The notes: generated from the letters alone by a model not told the origin. Shown: positions 52,116 through 61,878, counted from the stretch's first letter. The stretch is DNA of 64,000 nucleotides from CANIGN01 sp041391385 (GCA_041391385.1 JAWKOD010000002.1:434001-498000), one strand, 5' to 3'. Made by a program: numbers and translations.

Positions 52116-53022
52116 TAGCACCCAATCCCTCTCCTGTAAGTTTGATGAAGACATCTTCTAGGTTTGCAGGTCTAAGTTGGAGGGCGTTAAGACCTGAGGT
52201 TTTTTGAAACTCAAGTAGGTCGTCAAGCGTTGGGGCTCTTAAGCAATGTTGTTTACTTTGGTTATAGGTTGTCCAACTAGATTTTTTATAGCTTGTTATT
52301 TTTTCTAGAGTGTTACTATTCTCTTCGAAAATAGCAACAAATCCAGGTGTGTGTTGCTGAATAAGTTTTTGAGGAGAGCCCTCATCCACTACGCTACCGT
52401 TATTTAATATCACAATTCGATTACAGAGAATTTCGGCCTCATGCATGTAGTGCGTAGTGAGGAGTATGGTTTTACCTTTATTTCTGAGGTCAAGAACGCG
52501 TTCCCATAAGAGGTGCCTCACTGCAGGGTCGAGTCCGGTTGTAGGTTCGTCGAGTATTACAAGTTCAGGGTCGGAAAGTAGGGCGCGGACAAAGGTAAGT
52601 CGTCTCTTCATGCCTCCTGACAAGAAACGAATGGGAGCATGCTTTTTATTATCGAGCTGCATATACCTAAGAAGTTCACTAATACGAGCTTCTTGTTTTG
52701 AGCGAGGGAGCTCCACGAACGCTGCATAGAGTTGCATGTTCTCCATTACAGAAAGGCCTTCGTCGAGTGCATTGTCCTGAGTTACGACGCCAAGTTTTCT
52801 TTTAATTTCTTTACTGTGTGTAGCGGGGTCAAAGCCAAATACTTTTAATTCGCCAGCATTTCTTCTAACGACTCCATAGAGGGTTCCAATAAAGGTGGAT
52901 TTTCCAGCGCCGTTGGGGCCCAGAAGTCCAACGCATTCACCTTCTTGAACTTTTAAATTTAAATCTTTAAGGGCGTTAAAGTCGCCAAAGCGTTTATTAA
53001 CTCCCGATGCCTCTATGATCAC
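52108..53022 (-). CDS. ABC-2 exporter ATPase (NodI/DrrA-like)
   Basis: 304 residues, single ABC cassette with GPNGAGKST (Walker A), LSGGMKRRLT (signature), LVILDEPTTGLDP (Walker B) and TTHYMHEAE (switch His), and a C-terminal extension as in NodI/DrrA exporters. Coupled by overlap to the permease gene that follows. No third component is adjacent. Confidence 0.92.
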   Translation of the reverse strand: MIIEASGVNKRFGDFNALKDLNLKVQEGECVGLLGPNGAGKSTFIGTLYGVVRRNAGELKVFGFDPATHSKEIKRKLGVVTQDNALDEGLSVMENMQLYAAFVELPRSKQEARISELLRYMQLDNKKHAPIRFLSGGMKRRLTFVRALLSDPELVILDEPTTGLDPAVRHLLWERVLDLRNKGKTILLTTHYMHEAEILCNRIVILNNGSVVDEGSPQKLIQQHTPGFVAIFEENSNTLEKITSYKKSSWTTYNQSKQHCLRAPTLDDLLEFQKTSGLNALQLRPANLEDVFIKLTGEGLGAND

Positions 53023-53079
53023 AAAGAAAATATAGCTGATTCCATTGAAAGTTTCTAGTTTGTAAAAACCTAGATAGAG

Positions 53080-54243
53080 TTAAGGCGAATTGTATCTCTG
53101 TAGAGAGTTTTGAGCTTCGACCAGTGGAATTGAAAAGTCTCTTTGGAGTGTTTCTGCGTCGCCATTTTGAATTGCAAGTGCAAGCTTCCAAAGTAAGTAC
53201 CCATCCTTTGGGAAAGGAACTCTGCTTCCTGACTCCCAATCGTAGAGAGTGCTTTTTTCTTTTTTAATAAGACTTAGAAATAAACTTCTGAGTTTTGCTT
53301 TATCAATTACTTCAATTGCGTTTTTAATATTGAGTTGAACACCTCTCTCACGTTCCATTTGCCCACGTAATTTTTCCGAAGCTTTCTGGAAGTTTTCATT
53401 GAGAGATAGCTCTGAATTGAAGATGCCAAGAATGGATTTGATGTCACCAGCATAAAGCAGTGTGCGTGAGTTTCTTTCTTCATTACTTAAAGCGTCCCAA
53501 TAGTTGAGAATTTTTTTAAGATAGCTTTCTCTACCCCAGCTTGCTTGAGAGCTGGTTCCAAGTGGGCGAGAGTTCCTTCTCCATTTTACAAAAGTTCTAG
53601 GGTTTTGCCCATCAAAGAGAGCCCGCTCATCTGGGTGAGGAGTTTTATAAGAGTTGATTGGGAAAACAAGATCGATGAGATTTTCAGTGTTAAAAGAGTG
53701 TAAGCGCTCAAAGCCAGGAATTCCAAGCGAGATTTTATCGAGAATTCTTCTGTTTGAAATTATTTCTTCGGCTCTTTCTTTGCTCACGCCAAGTTGAGTG
53801 AGTTTTTGTGGAGAATAGTCAATAAGAGAATCCCCAAGTGCAACAAGTCTTGGGTAGAGATAGGGGGGGATTTGGCGTTTTCCGGTGGTGTATAAGTTAA
53901 TACCTTGAACGCTCATTCCCATGATTTTTGCAAGGTCACTTTGGTGCACGCAACATTGTGTAAGGTGTTGAAAAAGACCTTGAGTGCTTTGCGCAGGGTA
54001 GCCAAGAGAGCTGAGATGTTTAAGGTGCTCTTCGGGACTTTTAAGAATTTCGACGCCAAACAATTTAGCATTTTCGTCGATGCGTTGCTCTCGGGCTTTG
54101 GAGCCCGCGTTCATCGATGGCGCTTCATAGATTTCCATGTACCTGAGGGCAATGCTGCAGAGCTTTGCGCTATGGGCCCATTCGGGTGCGATGAATGAGA
54201 TAACTAGAGAGTAGAAATAGAATGCCTTCATTAATCTTTTCAT
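53080..54243 (-). CDS. Exported protein with two helix-turn-helix-like segments
   Basis: 387 residues. A signal peptide (residues 1-25, ends AHSA-K) precedes a body with two XRE-like helix-turn-helix patterns: CVHQSDLAKIMGMSVQGINLYTTGKR (about 97-122) and KKEKSTLYDWESGSRVPFPKDG (about 325-346). Such folds are normally cytoplasmic DNA binders, so export is odd unless the signal stays as a membrane anchor or the helices do another job. It starts exactly one codon after the stop of the nitrate/sulfonate-type ATPase gene (TAA-ATG), so it belongs to that ABC operon and may sense or chaperone its substrate. Function unknown. Confidence 0.68.
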   Translation of the reverse strand: MKRLMKAFYFYSLVISFIAPEWAHSAKLCSIALRYMEIYEAPSMNAGSKAREQRIDENAKLFGVEILKSPEEHLKHLSSLGYPAQSTQGLFQHLTQCCVHQSDLAKIMGMSVQGINLYTTGKRQIPPYLYPRLVALGDSLIDYSPQKLTQLGVSKERAEEIISNRRILDKISLGIPGFERLHSFNTENLIDLVFPINSYKTPHPDERALFDGQNPRTFVKWRRNSRPLGTSSQASWGRESYLKKILNYWDALSNEERNSRTLLYAGDIKSILGIFNSELSLNENFQKASEKLRGQMERERGVQLNIKNAIEVIDKAKLRSLFLSLIKKEKSTLYDWESGSRVPFPKDGYLLWKLALAIQNGDAETLQRDFSIPLVEAQNSLQRYNSP

Positions 54244-55548
54244 TTATGACCAGTGGTCGATGTAAATTTCTTCAGTGTCATCGTTGTAGCCAAAGGCTTC
54301 GGCGTAACGACTCCATTGAATAAGCGTGTCGAGAACTTCTTCCGTTTTTTCATTGGGTAAAATTTCTTGTATCCAAGGTAAGGCATCACGCCAGAGAAGG
54401 TTTTTGTCTTCGTTTCCTTCAATTTTATCTTTGAGGAGTTGCGCAATCCTGAGGGATCGCATTTGTGTATTGAGAATTCTTTTTCGCTCGTTCACGTCGC
54501 TTTTTACAAATCTACGACCGAGGTCAGTGAGTAAGATGTCGTTTCGGGGAGTATCTACGAGGTCAAAGAGTTCGGCAGCTTTTGCCATTAAAAGAACATG
54601 CACATAGTCGCGCATGAGCTGAGAGGCGAGGTCAAAGCTTTTCGCTCGACCGCCGAGCTCAGAAATGTGCTCTAAGAGTGAAAGCGTTTCTCCCACTTGA
54701 ACTGGAGGAATCGATTCCAAGGAGCTTTGAAGTAAAGCAGGCGGAATCCACTCAGGAGTATCGGGAATAATTGTTTCAGTTAGAACGTCGTGAATGTCCT
54801 CGACAACAGATCTAAACGCGGCAGACTTTTCATCGCGAGGGTAGGGCAGGTCATTTTTGATTGAAAGGCGAAAGGTTCCAGGGTTTGTTCCCAAAACTAA
54901 AATACGACTGCCGAGAGAGACGGCTTCGGTAACGTTGTGAGTAACAAGAATAATACTTTCAAGTTTTGTTTTTTTGCTGAGCCAGAGTTTAAGTAATTCT
55001 CTTCTAAGGCCTTCTGCTGTAAGGACATCGAGAGTACTAAAGGGCTCATCGAGGCAAAGCACAGAGCGTTCCATTGCAAGTGCGCGCGCTAGGCCTACTC
55101 GTTGTTTCATTCCCCCAGAGAGTTCTCTTGGATAGGCTTCTTCGAAGCCCTCGAGACCTACGAGGTCAACCACGTTTTTTATGCGTTCACTAATAACATC
55201 TTGGCTTAAGCCCATGGAGCGAATGCCTAGAGCAATATTCTCTGAAACACTTAGCCAAGGGAGAAGGGCAAAGTTTTGAAAAACCATGGAGATTTCGGGG
55301 TTGGGGCCATCAAGTGGGGTTCCGTTCAAAAGTACATTTCCTTGAGTAGGTTCAAGAAGGCCTGCGATAATCTTAAGGCAAGTGGATTTTCCTGAGCCGG
55401 ATGGGCCAAGGAGAACTAAAATTTCGTTTGGAATAAGCGAAAGGTCAATATCTTGAAGAACTCTGATTTTTTGTCCCGAGCTCATGTTGTAAGAATGGTG
55501 AACGCCCTTAAGCTCGATTATTTTTTGGGGTGCTTCAATCATACTCAA
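54244..55548 (-). CDS. Nitrate/sulfonate/taurine-type ABC ATPase with C-terminal AAA-associated domain
   Basis: 434 residues: an ABC cassette (LLGPSGSGKST, LSGGMKQRVGLARALAMERSVLCLDEPFSTLD, VTHNVTEAVSLGSRI) followed from about residue 290 by the AAA-associated C-terminal domain seen in this importer subfamily. The permease gene precedes it by 9 bp and the exported HTH-like gene follows directly. No periplasmic binding protein gene is in the cluster. Confidence 0.9.
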   Translation of the reverse strand: MSMIEAPQKIIELKGVHHSYNMSSGQKIRVLQDIDLSLIPNEILVLLGPSGSGKSTCLKIIAGLLEPTQGNVLLNGTPLDGPNPEISMVFQNFALLPWLSVSENIALGIRSMGLSQDVISERIKNVVDLVGLEGFEEAYPRELSGGMKQRVGLARALAMERSVLCLDEPFSTLDVLTAEGLRRELLKLWLSKKTKLESIILVTHNVTEAVSLGSRILVLGTNPGTFRLSIKNDLPYPRDEKSAAFRSVVEDIHDVLTETIIPDTPEWIPPALLQSSLESIPPVQVGETLSLLEHISELGGRAKSFDLASQLMRDYVHVLLMAKAAELFDLVDTPRNDILLTDLGRRFVKSDVNERKRILNTQMRSLRIAQLLKDKIEGNEDKNLLWRDALPWIQEILPNEKTEEVLDTLIQWSRYAEAFGYNDDTEEIYIDHWS

Positions 55549-55557
55549 ATTTCCATC

Positions 55558-57324
55558 TTAGCTTTCCATGCTAAAGCGAGTTTCAGCGTAACGGAAGAGA
55601 AATTTCCACACGCTGCGGTTTAGCAATATAACAAGTCCAACCATAACCATGAGTGAGGCGCTCAGTAACTGAAAATTTCCATCTGCCGTAGCACGTGTAA
55701 CGAGTGCCCCGAGGCCATCTGTTGAGTAAGTGTGTCCGCCGTAATCGAGGTATTCAGTTACAATGCTTGCGTTCCAAGCGCCACCGGCTGCTGTGATCCA
55801 TCCAGTAACGAGGTAAGGGAAGATGGAAGGAAGGTAGAGTTTTTTCCAATGTTCTTTCCAGCCAAGACCCATGAGCTTAAAGCTGTCGGTGTGTTGTTGG
55901 GCAATTTGAACGCTTCCGGCGAGAACGTTAAAAAGAATATACCATTGAACGCCAACCATAAGTAAGAAAATTGAAGATACGCCTAGCCCGATGCCAATAC
56001 TTTTAAAGGCAATAAAAACAAGTGGGTAAATCATAGGCGAGGGAAATGAGGCGAACACTTGAATGACGGGTTGCAAGAGTCGAGTCAGTCTCGGAGAAAG
56101 TCCAATGAGTACGCCTACGGGTAAGGTCCAGAGGGTAGCAAGTATAAGGCAAGCACCGATGCGTGAAAGAGTTAGGAGCGCACTTTTGGTAATGAGAATC
56201 CAATCTTTTAATTCTAGTTCTTTTACGAGCAGATAAAGTTGTCCAAAAATCCAAATAGCCAAGGCAATTAAAATAGTAATTGCAATACCCGTACGAAACT
56301 GAGACTTGAAGAGTTTGAAAATTGATTTTTTATCAGAGCCTTTACTTTCAGATAAGGAATCAAGTTCTTTGCTTTGAAGGGGAAACTTTTCCTCAATTTT
56401 TAAATAATAGGGGCGAGCTTTTTGTTTGAGGGCGCGAAAGTATTTGCTGACTTCTTCTACAATACGAGATTGTCGAAACATCAGAGATACAAAGGGGACT
56501 TCGATATCTCCAAGTGGAAGATCGTCTGGGCGAAATTTTTGTGACCAAGAAATAATGGGGCGCCAGATGATGAAGTCGAGCAAGATAATGACACACATCA
56601 TGGCCGTTATACCCATTAACACGGCAGAAGTTTTTCCTTGATCCAAGGCCTCTGCCATAAAAGAGCCCAGGCCTGGAAGTCTAAAGCTTTGTCCTTTGAG
56701 TTGGAATGATTCGCAAACAGTCAAAAAGAACCAGCCACCTGCAATGGAAACGAGACTGTTCCAAGCAAGGGGAGTTGCAGCAAAAGGGAGCTCAACTTTG
56801 ACAAAGCGAACGAGGGGATTGATTCGGCTGACTTTGGCAACTTCAATAAACTCTGGTGGAATAGCTTTGAGCGAAGAGTAAAAAGAAAAAGCCATGTTCC
56901 ACATCTGGCTCGTGACGATCATAAGAATGCAGGCCAGCTCTAATCCGATGTTTGAGTTGGGGAAAATAGCAACAAGCCCAAGTACAAGACCGGGGAGAAA
57001 ACCTAAGACCGGAAGAGACTGACCAATATCGAGTATGGGAAGAATAATGCGTTCCCAAAAGCGAGATTTGGCAGCAAGGTATCCGCACACAAGAGCTAGG
57101 GTGAGTGAAATCAAGTAAGCAATGATGCCTCGAGTAAGTGATAGGAGCGAATATGTTAGGAGAGATCCCGTTGAGAGGTCAATCGGGACATCTCTTTGAA
57201 AACCCATCGTCCAACGCTCAGCAGTTGTTGTTACAGCTAAAATAGCACCGCCAACTACGACAAAGAAAAAGAGATCGGGGATAGATATCCTGCTACTTTT
57301 AAGAATCTCTTTTCGGATAAGCAC
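55558..57324 (-). CDS. Double-domain ABC importer permease
   Basis: 588 residues with two binding-protein-dependent permease domains in one chain, joined by a charged linker (about residues 275-335). Each half has about six helices and an EAA-type loop (EVAKVSRINPLVRFVKVELPFA in the first, GLGWKEHWKKLYLPSIFP in the second). This matches permeases paired with the AAA-associated ATPase type. A missing substrate-binding protein means the substrate cannot be inferred. Confidence 0.9.
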   Translation of the reverse strand: MLIRKEILKSSRISIPDLFFFVVVGGAILAVTTTAERWTMGFQRDVPIDLSTGSLLTYSLLSLTRGIIAYLISLTLALVCGYLAAKSRFWERIILPILDIGQSLPVLGFLPGLVLGLVAIFPNSNIGLELACILMIVTSQMWNMAFSFYSSLKAIPPEFIEVAKVSRINPLVRFVKVELPFAATPLAWNSLVSIAGGWFFLTVCESFQLKGQSFRLPGLGSFMAEALDQGKTSAVLMGITAMMCVIILLDFIIWRPIISWSQKFRPDDLPLGDIEVPFVSLMFRQSRIVEEVSKYFRALKQKARPYYLKIEEKFPLQSKELDSLSESKGSDKKSIFKLFKSQFRTGIAITILIALAIWIFGQLYLLVKELELKDWILITKSALLTLSRIGACLILATLWTLPVGVLIGLSPRLTRLLQPVIQVFASFPSPMIYPLVFIAFKSIGIGLGVSSIFLLMVGVQWYILFNVLAGSVQIAQQHTDSFKLMGLGWKEHWKKLYLPSIFPYLVTGWITAAGGAWNASIVTEYLDYGGHTYSTDGLGALVTRATADGNFQLLSASLMVMVGLVILLNRSVWKFLFRYAETRFSMES

Positions 57325-57381
57325 TGATTAAGTGTACTGAAATGAGTTGATCTTGTCAGCTACTCTCAAAGAAGTGATTCA

Positions 57382-59238
57382 TTAGGGAGCAGCGCAAGTA
57401 ACGTTTGTTGTATAGTCGCCATAGGAAACAGTAGCTTCGATTGGGAGTAATCCACTCATAAAGTTAATAGATGAACTCGTGAACGTTGAACCACTACACG
57501 GAAAGTTGCCACTTGAGGCTCCAGGAAGATCGTAATTTATGTCGGGGCCTCCACCAGGAGAGCACGAGCCAGTTATGAAACAGACTGCTCCACCCATGCC
57601 GTCATCACCACAGCTACAATCAACTCCACTAAGGGAGTATCCCTCGCTACTACTGCTTTCCTCACTGCTGCTTGAACAGTTACCACACATACTACAGTCT
57701 ACAGAGTCAGTTGAAGCAACTATACAACTGTTATACTCATAGTGTGTCTGGTAACATCCACCATCATTATACAGGTCTGAATAAGTATCGGAACAACTTT
57801 CGTAAGCGCAAGAGCCGTCATCGTAAGTTGCGGAAGGGTCATAATTTGTTGCATTTGAGTCTGTACATCCAGAGATCTCACCATCACTACTGCTACTACT
57901 TTCGCAATAGGTTGTGTAGTATCCGTCGAAAGTAGTAAAGGTTCCTAAATAACTGCATGTAGTAACATCGCCAGGTTGATCGCAGGTACATTCTGGAAGG
58001 TCTTCACTGCTACTGCTGTCAGAATCACCGTAATCACAAGATCCGTCATCTGAAGTGGCACTCTCATTATAGTTAATAGCGCCACTGTCTGTGCAGCCAG
58101 GATTTTCAGAAACACACTGGGAGTCTCCATCAAAAACAAAACCGCTATTACAGACGCAAGAGGCGCCATCCCAATATGCGTTATCACCGCATTCTCCATC
58201 ATAGGAACAAGATCCGTCGTCTGACGTAGCAGAAGGATCGTAATTGTTTGCGCCACTATCTGTACAACCTTCTATAGTTTCTCCTCCGGAACCACAGCTA
58301 AGAAAAACACTATCGCTACCACAACTTACAGTGTAATCGCCAGGATCAACAGTTCCCCATTCAAAAATACCCGGGCCATACTGAGTACCACACACTATAG
58401 AGCCACTTGTAATTCCATCGATATTTACTGTAGCGCCATCTGTGCATGACCCACCTATCATTGGATATTCTCCAGGGCAGGAAACCCCCGAAAGAGTACA
58501 TCCGCCACCACCAGAGTCGCCACCCTCATCACAGTAAGAGAGATCGACGTAACCTTCGTCGCAGGATATGTCTTGGCAGAGTTCAAGTTCTTCATCCATG
58601 GCGTAAGAGGGAGTACACACACTACTCTCGCTTGATTCAGAACTCTCTTCGCTCGAGCTTTCGCCACCACCTTCGGAGCTATCAGAGCTATCAGAGCTTT
58701 CGCTCGATGCAGAAGCTGGGATGCGCCCAATACATTCATCAAGAATAAGTTTGTGTCCAACTACACCTGTTTGAATGTTGTAAAGAAAGCCAGCTTCATC
58801 ATCACATGCGCAAAAATCCGTGCAAGTAGTGTATTCAATGTTACTTAAGAGGTTATAGGGATTAGTGGGAACGACGATATCCCCCTGAGCAAAGAATTTT
58901 CTGTCTTCTCCATTGGGGATTTGATCAGGTGTACAAGCAGCTTCCGGAGCACCTGCTTCGGTAATATCGTTCATTTCAATCGCTTCAAGGCGAGGCCATA
59001 CTTCAGCACCTTGGTTACAATAAAGCATCATTTGAGTTTTTTTGTTCGCAAGGGCGGATCGTAAGTGGTTGATGTAATTTTGCGCAGTTGCTACTCGAGC
59101 TTCTGTACGGAAGTCTAAAAATTTAGGAAGAGCCACAATGGAGATAATCCCAGTAGTTACAATAACGAGCAAAAGCTCAACCATTGTAAAACCGTGAGAA
59201 TAAGCCCGTTCACGGGCAGAGCCAGCAATTCCCAACAT
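57382..59238 (-). CDS. Giant pilin-like protein with Ser-rich linker and CTD-type repeats
   Basis: 618 residues. A 16-residue leader ends Gly16, followed by FTMVELLLVIVTTG: a type IV prepilin site (Glu21 at +5) and pilin helix. After a pilin-like N-terminal domain to about residue 175, there is a Ser/Glu-rich linker (176-207) and a Cys-rich head. Three repeats GCTDSxAxNYxPSATxDDGSC lie at 324-346, 381-403 and 457-479, the calcium-binding-looking CTDxxAxNYxxxAxxDDGSC module known from many secreted proteins. The end is another Cys/Ser/Gly region. The nearest pilus-related gene is the 660-residue pilin-like gene 28 kb away. Confidence 0.8.
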   Translation of the reverse strand: MLGIAGSARERAYSHGFTMVELLLVIVTTGIISIVALPKFLDFRTEARVATAQNYINHLRSALANKKTQMMLYCNQGAEVWPRLEAIEMNDITEAGAPEAACTPDQIPNGEDRKFFAQGDIVVPTNPYNLLSNIEYTTCTDFCACDDEAGFLYNIQTGVVGHKLILDECIGRIPASASSESSDSSDSSEGGGESSSEESSESSESSVCTPSYAMDEELELCQDISCDEGYVDLSYCDEGGDSGGGGCTLSGVSCPGEYPMIGGSCTDGATVNIDGITSGSIVCGTQYGPGIFEWGTVDPGDYTVSCGSDSVFLSCGSGGETIEGCTDSGANNYDPSATSDDGSCSYDGECGDNAYWDGASCVCNSGFVFDGDSQCVSENPGCTDSGAINYNESATSDDGSCDYGDSDSSSSEDLPECTCDQPGDVTTCSYLGTFTTFDGYYTTYCESSSSSDGEISGCTDSNATNYDPSATYDDGSCAYESCSDTYSDLYNDGGCYQTHYEYNSCIVASTDSVDCSMCGNCSSSSEESSSSEGYSLSGVDCSCGDDGMGGAVCFITGSCSPGGGPDINYDLPGASSGNFPCSGSTFTSSSINFMSGLLPIEATVSYGDYTTNVTCAAP

Positions 59239-59363
59239 GCAGTCATATCGTCAGATTCTATTGAGTAATTGAGTCGAAAAATTGCTACACGTTAAGGATC
59301 GTTTAAGCTTTTGCTGAAGGTTAAAAAAAATGGCACTCCAGTACTTCTTAACGAAAAATTGTT

Positions 59364-59876
59364 TTAAAGCGCGGGAAGTATTTTAATGAGTCCACGCAAC
59401 ACAAGTGCTGCGTAAAGGCCAGCGACAAGATCGTCTCCAAAAAGTCCAAGAACAGATTTTTGTCTGTCTAAAAGATTTGCCGGGAACGGCTTAAAAATAT
59501 CAAAAATTCGAAACAATATAAAAGCCCAAATGATATAGAGAATGGGAAGGTTTTGGTAACCGCCAACTGCATATTGTTTTAAAATTTGAAGAGTCAGGGC
59601 TTGACCAATTATTTCATCGACCACAATTTCGGGAGCATCTTGATCGTCGAGTTCAATGGTTGCTTTTTTTACGAGCGGTGAGAGGAGAAATGCTAGGGCA
59701 AAGCACCCAAGAACGCTTGCGTAAACAGGGACGCTTAAAAGCAAAAGCCCAAGTGGAATTCCTAAAAGAGACCCCCATGTGCCAGGTGCGCCAGGAAGAT
59801 AACCTAAGCCAAAACCACTTGCGATGAATGAGGCAATCCCCCTATTTTGGTTTTTGATGTGTTCGGTAGAATTCAT
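59364..59876 (-). CDS. pgpA: Phosphatidylglycerophosphatase A
   Basis: Membrane phosphatase that makes phosphatidylglycerol. 170 residues with GYLPGAPGTWGS, DDQDAPEIVVDEIIGQ, FRIFDIFKPFPA and GDDLVAG, all PgpA signature blocks, and four membrane helices. Its start overlaps the trpS stop (ATGA). Last gene of the hydrolase-trpS-pgpA operon. Confidence 0.95.
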   Translation of the reverse strand: MNSTEHIKNQNRGIASFIASGFGLGYLPGAPGTWGSLLGIPLGLLLLSVPVYASVLGCFALAFLLSPLVKKATIELDDQDAPEIVVDEIIGQALTLQILKQYAVGGYQNLPILYIIWAFILFRIFDIFKPFPANLLDRQKSVLGLFGDDLVAGLYAALVLRGLIKILPAL

Positions 59877-60850
59877 GCGTAACCACAGGCCTTTCGCACT
59901 CGACTGACAACAATCGAGGCTTCGGCTCTCGCCTTGTCTGCTCCTTGTTTGAGGATTTCTTTCACTTCATCTTGGTTTTTAGAGAGCTCTTCAAAACGTT
60001 TTCTCGCAGGACCAAAAAAATCGTGAAACTTATCAAGAAGAGCGAGCTTTGCGTGACCGTATCCATAGCCACCCGCTTTAAACTTAGTTTCTATTTCTTG
60101 AATTTCAGAAGGTGAAGCTAATAGTCTATAAAGTTTTACAATTGCTGAACTATCGGGGTCTTTTTTATCTTCAAGTCCTAAACTGTCAGTCACGATCGAC
60201 ATCACCTGGCTTTTTAGAACCTTGTCGCTCGCAAAGGGTTCGATAAAGTTACCATAGCTTTTGCTCATTTTTCTAACAGCGTCAACACCAGGGACCGTCG
60301 CAGACTCAGGTTGAACGAGTCCGTCAGGTTTTTTAAAGACTTCGCCGTAGTAGTGATTAAATCTTTGAGCAAGTTGCCTTGCCATTTCAATGTGCTGAAG
60401 CTGGTCGGCGCCTACAGGAATTACGTCAGCGTCAAAGGCAAGTATGTCTGCAGTCATAAGCACGGGATAAGAAAAAACCCCGAGGTTCATTTCGCCTTCA
60501 CGGCCTTCGTCTTTTGCCGCTTTAAAGGCATGGGCTCTCGTAAGGTCACCAAAGCTTGCGAGACAACTCAAAATCCAAGAGAGTTCGGGGATTTCGGGGA
60601 TATCAGACTGTAAAAAAAGCGCGCCTTTTGAAGGGTCAAAGCCAAAGGCAAGAAATGCTGTGGCCATTTGCAAGGTATCAGCCCTGAGTTTCTCGCCATC
60701 TCGAACGCTTATCAGCGCGTGATAGTCTGCAATAAAATAAAAAGCTTGATGTGTTTTTTGGAGTTCAAGAGCGGGACGAATAGCACCTAGATAGTTTCCG
60801 AGATGCGGAAGGCCACTTGTGGACTTAATTCCAGTTAGACTTCTTTTCAC
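59873..60850 (-). CDS. trpS: Tryptophanyl-tRNA synthetase
   Basis: Charges tRNA-Trp. 325 residues from a GTG at 60850 (AGG nine bases upstream); this is the only start that begins just before the family block RSLTGIKSTSGLPHLGNY (HIGH-like) and fits the spacing after the hydrolase stop (10 bp). GADQLQHIE and KMSKSYGN complete the class Ic active site. It overlaps pgpA by 4 bp. Confidence 0.95.
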   Translation of the reverse strand: MKRSLTGIKSTSGLPHLGNYLGAIRPALELQKTHQAFYFIADYHALISVRDGEKLRADTLQMATAFLAFGFDPSKGALFLQSDIPEIPELSWILSCLASFGDLTRAHAFKAAKDEGREGEMNLGVFSYPVLMTADILAFDADVIPVGADQLQHIEMARQLAQRFNHYYGEVFKKPDGLVQPESATVPGVDAVRKMSKSYGNFIEPFASDKVLKSQVMSIVTDSLGLEDKKDPDSSAIVKLYRLLASPSEIQEIETKFKAGGYGYGHAKLALLDKFHDFFGPARKRFEELSKNQDEVKEILKQGADKARAEASIVVSRVRKACGYA

Positions 60851-60860
60851 CGGCTTAAGC

Positions 60861-61769
60861 CTATCTGATACTATGAGATTTTGTCCAAAACTCTTCGATC
60901 TTTCGACGTAAATAATCGGCAAATTCTAACTGAACGTTATGACTACCTAGAGGGACGACAAAGTATTCAGCGTTAATAAGGTGATCTGCTAAGCGTTTTT
61001 GGATAGCTGGGGGCGTTACTTGGTCGTTTCCACCGGAAACAACGAGTGTTGGAGTTGTTATGCGTGGGAGAAGTGCTTCGGTGCTTCCGCGCGATAATTC
61101 ACGAAGGAGTTCAAAGAAAACTCGGGGAGAAACACTTTCTACGGCATTGAGATAAGTCTCCACATCGTTGTTTTCGACAGCTTTTTTATTAAAGCCAGTA
61201 AGGGAAACAATAAATTTTAGAGCTGTTCTGTTTTTGAGAAGCCATTTCCAAAAAATGTAAAAACTTTCCTTGTTTTGGGTAAAGCTTTCTAGGGCAGGGC
61301 TTACTATTTTATCGAGTATGTTGAGACCAAGCATTTTGCTAAAAGGGTTTTGTGCTGATCCAGCAACAAGAACCATGGACTTAACAAGTTTAGGCTCGTG
61401 AAAGCTGAGCTCTAGAGCAACATTACAGCCCATGCTGTGGGCAAATATGTGAGTTTCTTCAATATCAAGATTTTTGAGAACTGCCGAGGCATCGCGCGCA
61501 AGGTGGCTCATGTTGAGGTGAGACATTTCATCGGGGATGTTTTCGCTTCGGTGGTGACCACGGTAATCAAAGAAAATACAAGGCTGCTGGGTCATGTAGT
61601 ACTCGGCCATGGCTCGCCATTGGTATTTGCTGCAGGCGAGGCCATAGAAAAAAAATATTGGAGTTTTGTCTGGGCTGAGTTCTTGTCCGTGGTGTTCCCA
61701 ATAAATTTGAACACCATCGAAGCTTTTTACATACCCACTTCTAAGTGGTTCAGAAAAGGGGTTGGGCAT
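60861..61769 (-). CDS. Alpha/beta hydrolase
   Basis: 302 residues from the ATG at 61769. FFFYGLACSKYQW (oxyanion), FDYRGHHRSE, AHSMGCNVALE (Ser nucleophile in a GxSxG-like site), GGNDQVTPP (acid) and GSHNVQLE (His). A longer reading upstream overlaps rsmD divergently and has no signal or domain. It probably acts on an ester or lipid; the operon with trpS and pgpA gives little hint beyond lipid metabolism. Confidence 0.87.
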   Translation of the reverse strand: MPNPFSEPLRSGYVKSFDGVQIYWEHHGQELSPDKTPIFFFYGLACSKYQWRAMAEYYMTQQPCIFFDYRGHHRSENIPDEMSHLNMSHLARDASAVLKNLDIEETHIFAHSMGCNVALELSFHEPKLVKSMVLVAGSAQNPFSKMLGLNILDKIVSPALESFTQNKESFYIFWKWLLKNRTALKFIVSLTGFNKKAVENNDVETYLNAVESVSPRVFFELLRELSRGSTEALLPRITTPTLVVSGGNDQVTPPAIQKRLADHLINAEYFVVPLGSHNVQLEFADYLRRKIEEFWTKSHSIR

Positions 61770-61878
61770 GCATATAGAATAAGGTACCTCGCTACGTTTG
61801 TCCTCTATTTGCTTTCTTTTTAGGCTATGGGTGTTTTTGAGACTTGCCAAAAGACTTAGGGTACCTTTTGGTAGAACT

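Noticed and set aside
57539..58760. Several plus- and minus-strand frames of 60-100 codons inside the Ser-rich pilin gene
   Set aside because: They arise from the biased Ser/Asp codons of the real gene and have no start signals or domain patterns.
61781..61867. A fourth copy of the junction repeat upstream of rsmD
   Set aside because: Only GGTACC-type six-base palindromes match; the GGTAGCGGG and CCCTGGCGCC blocks are absent and the junction is divergent.
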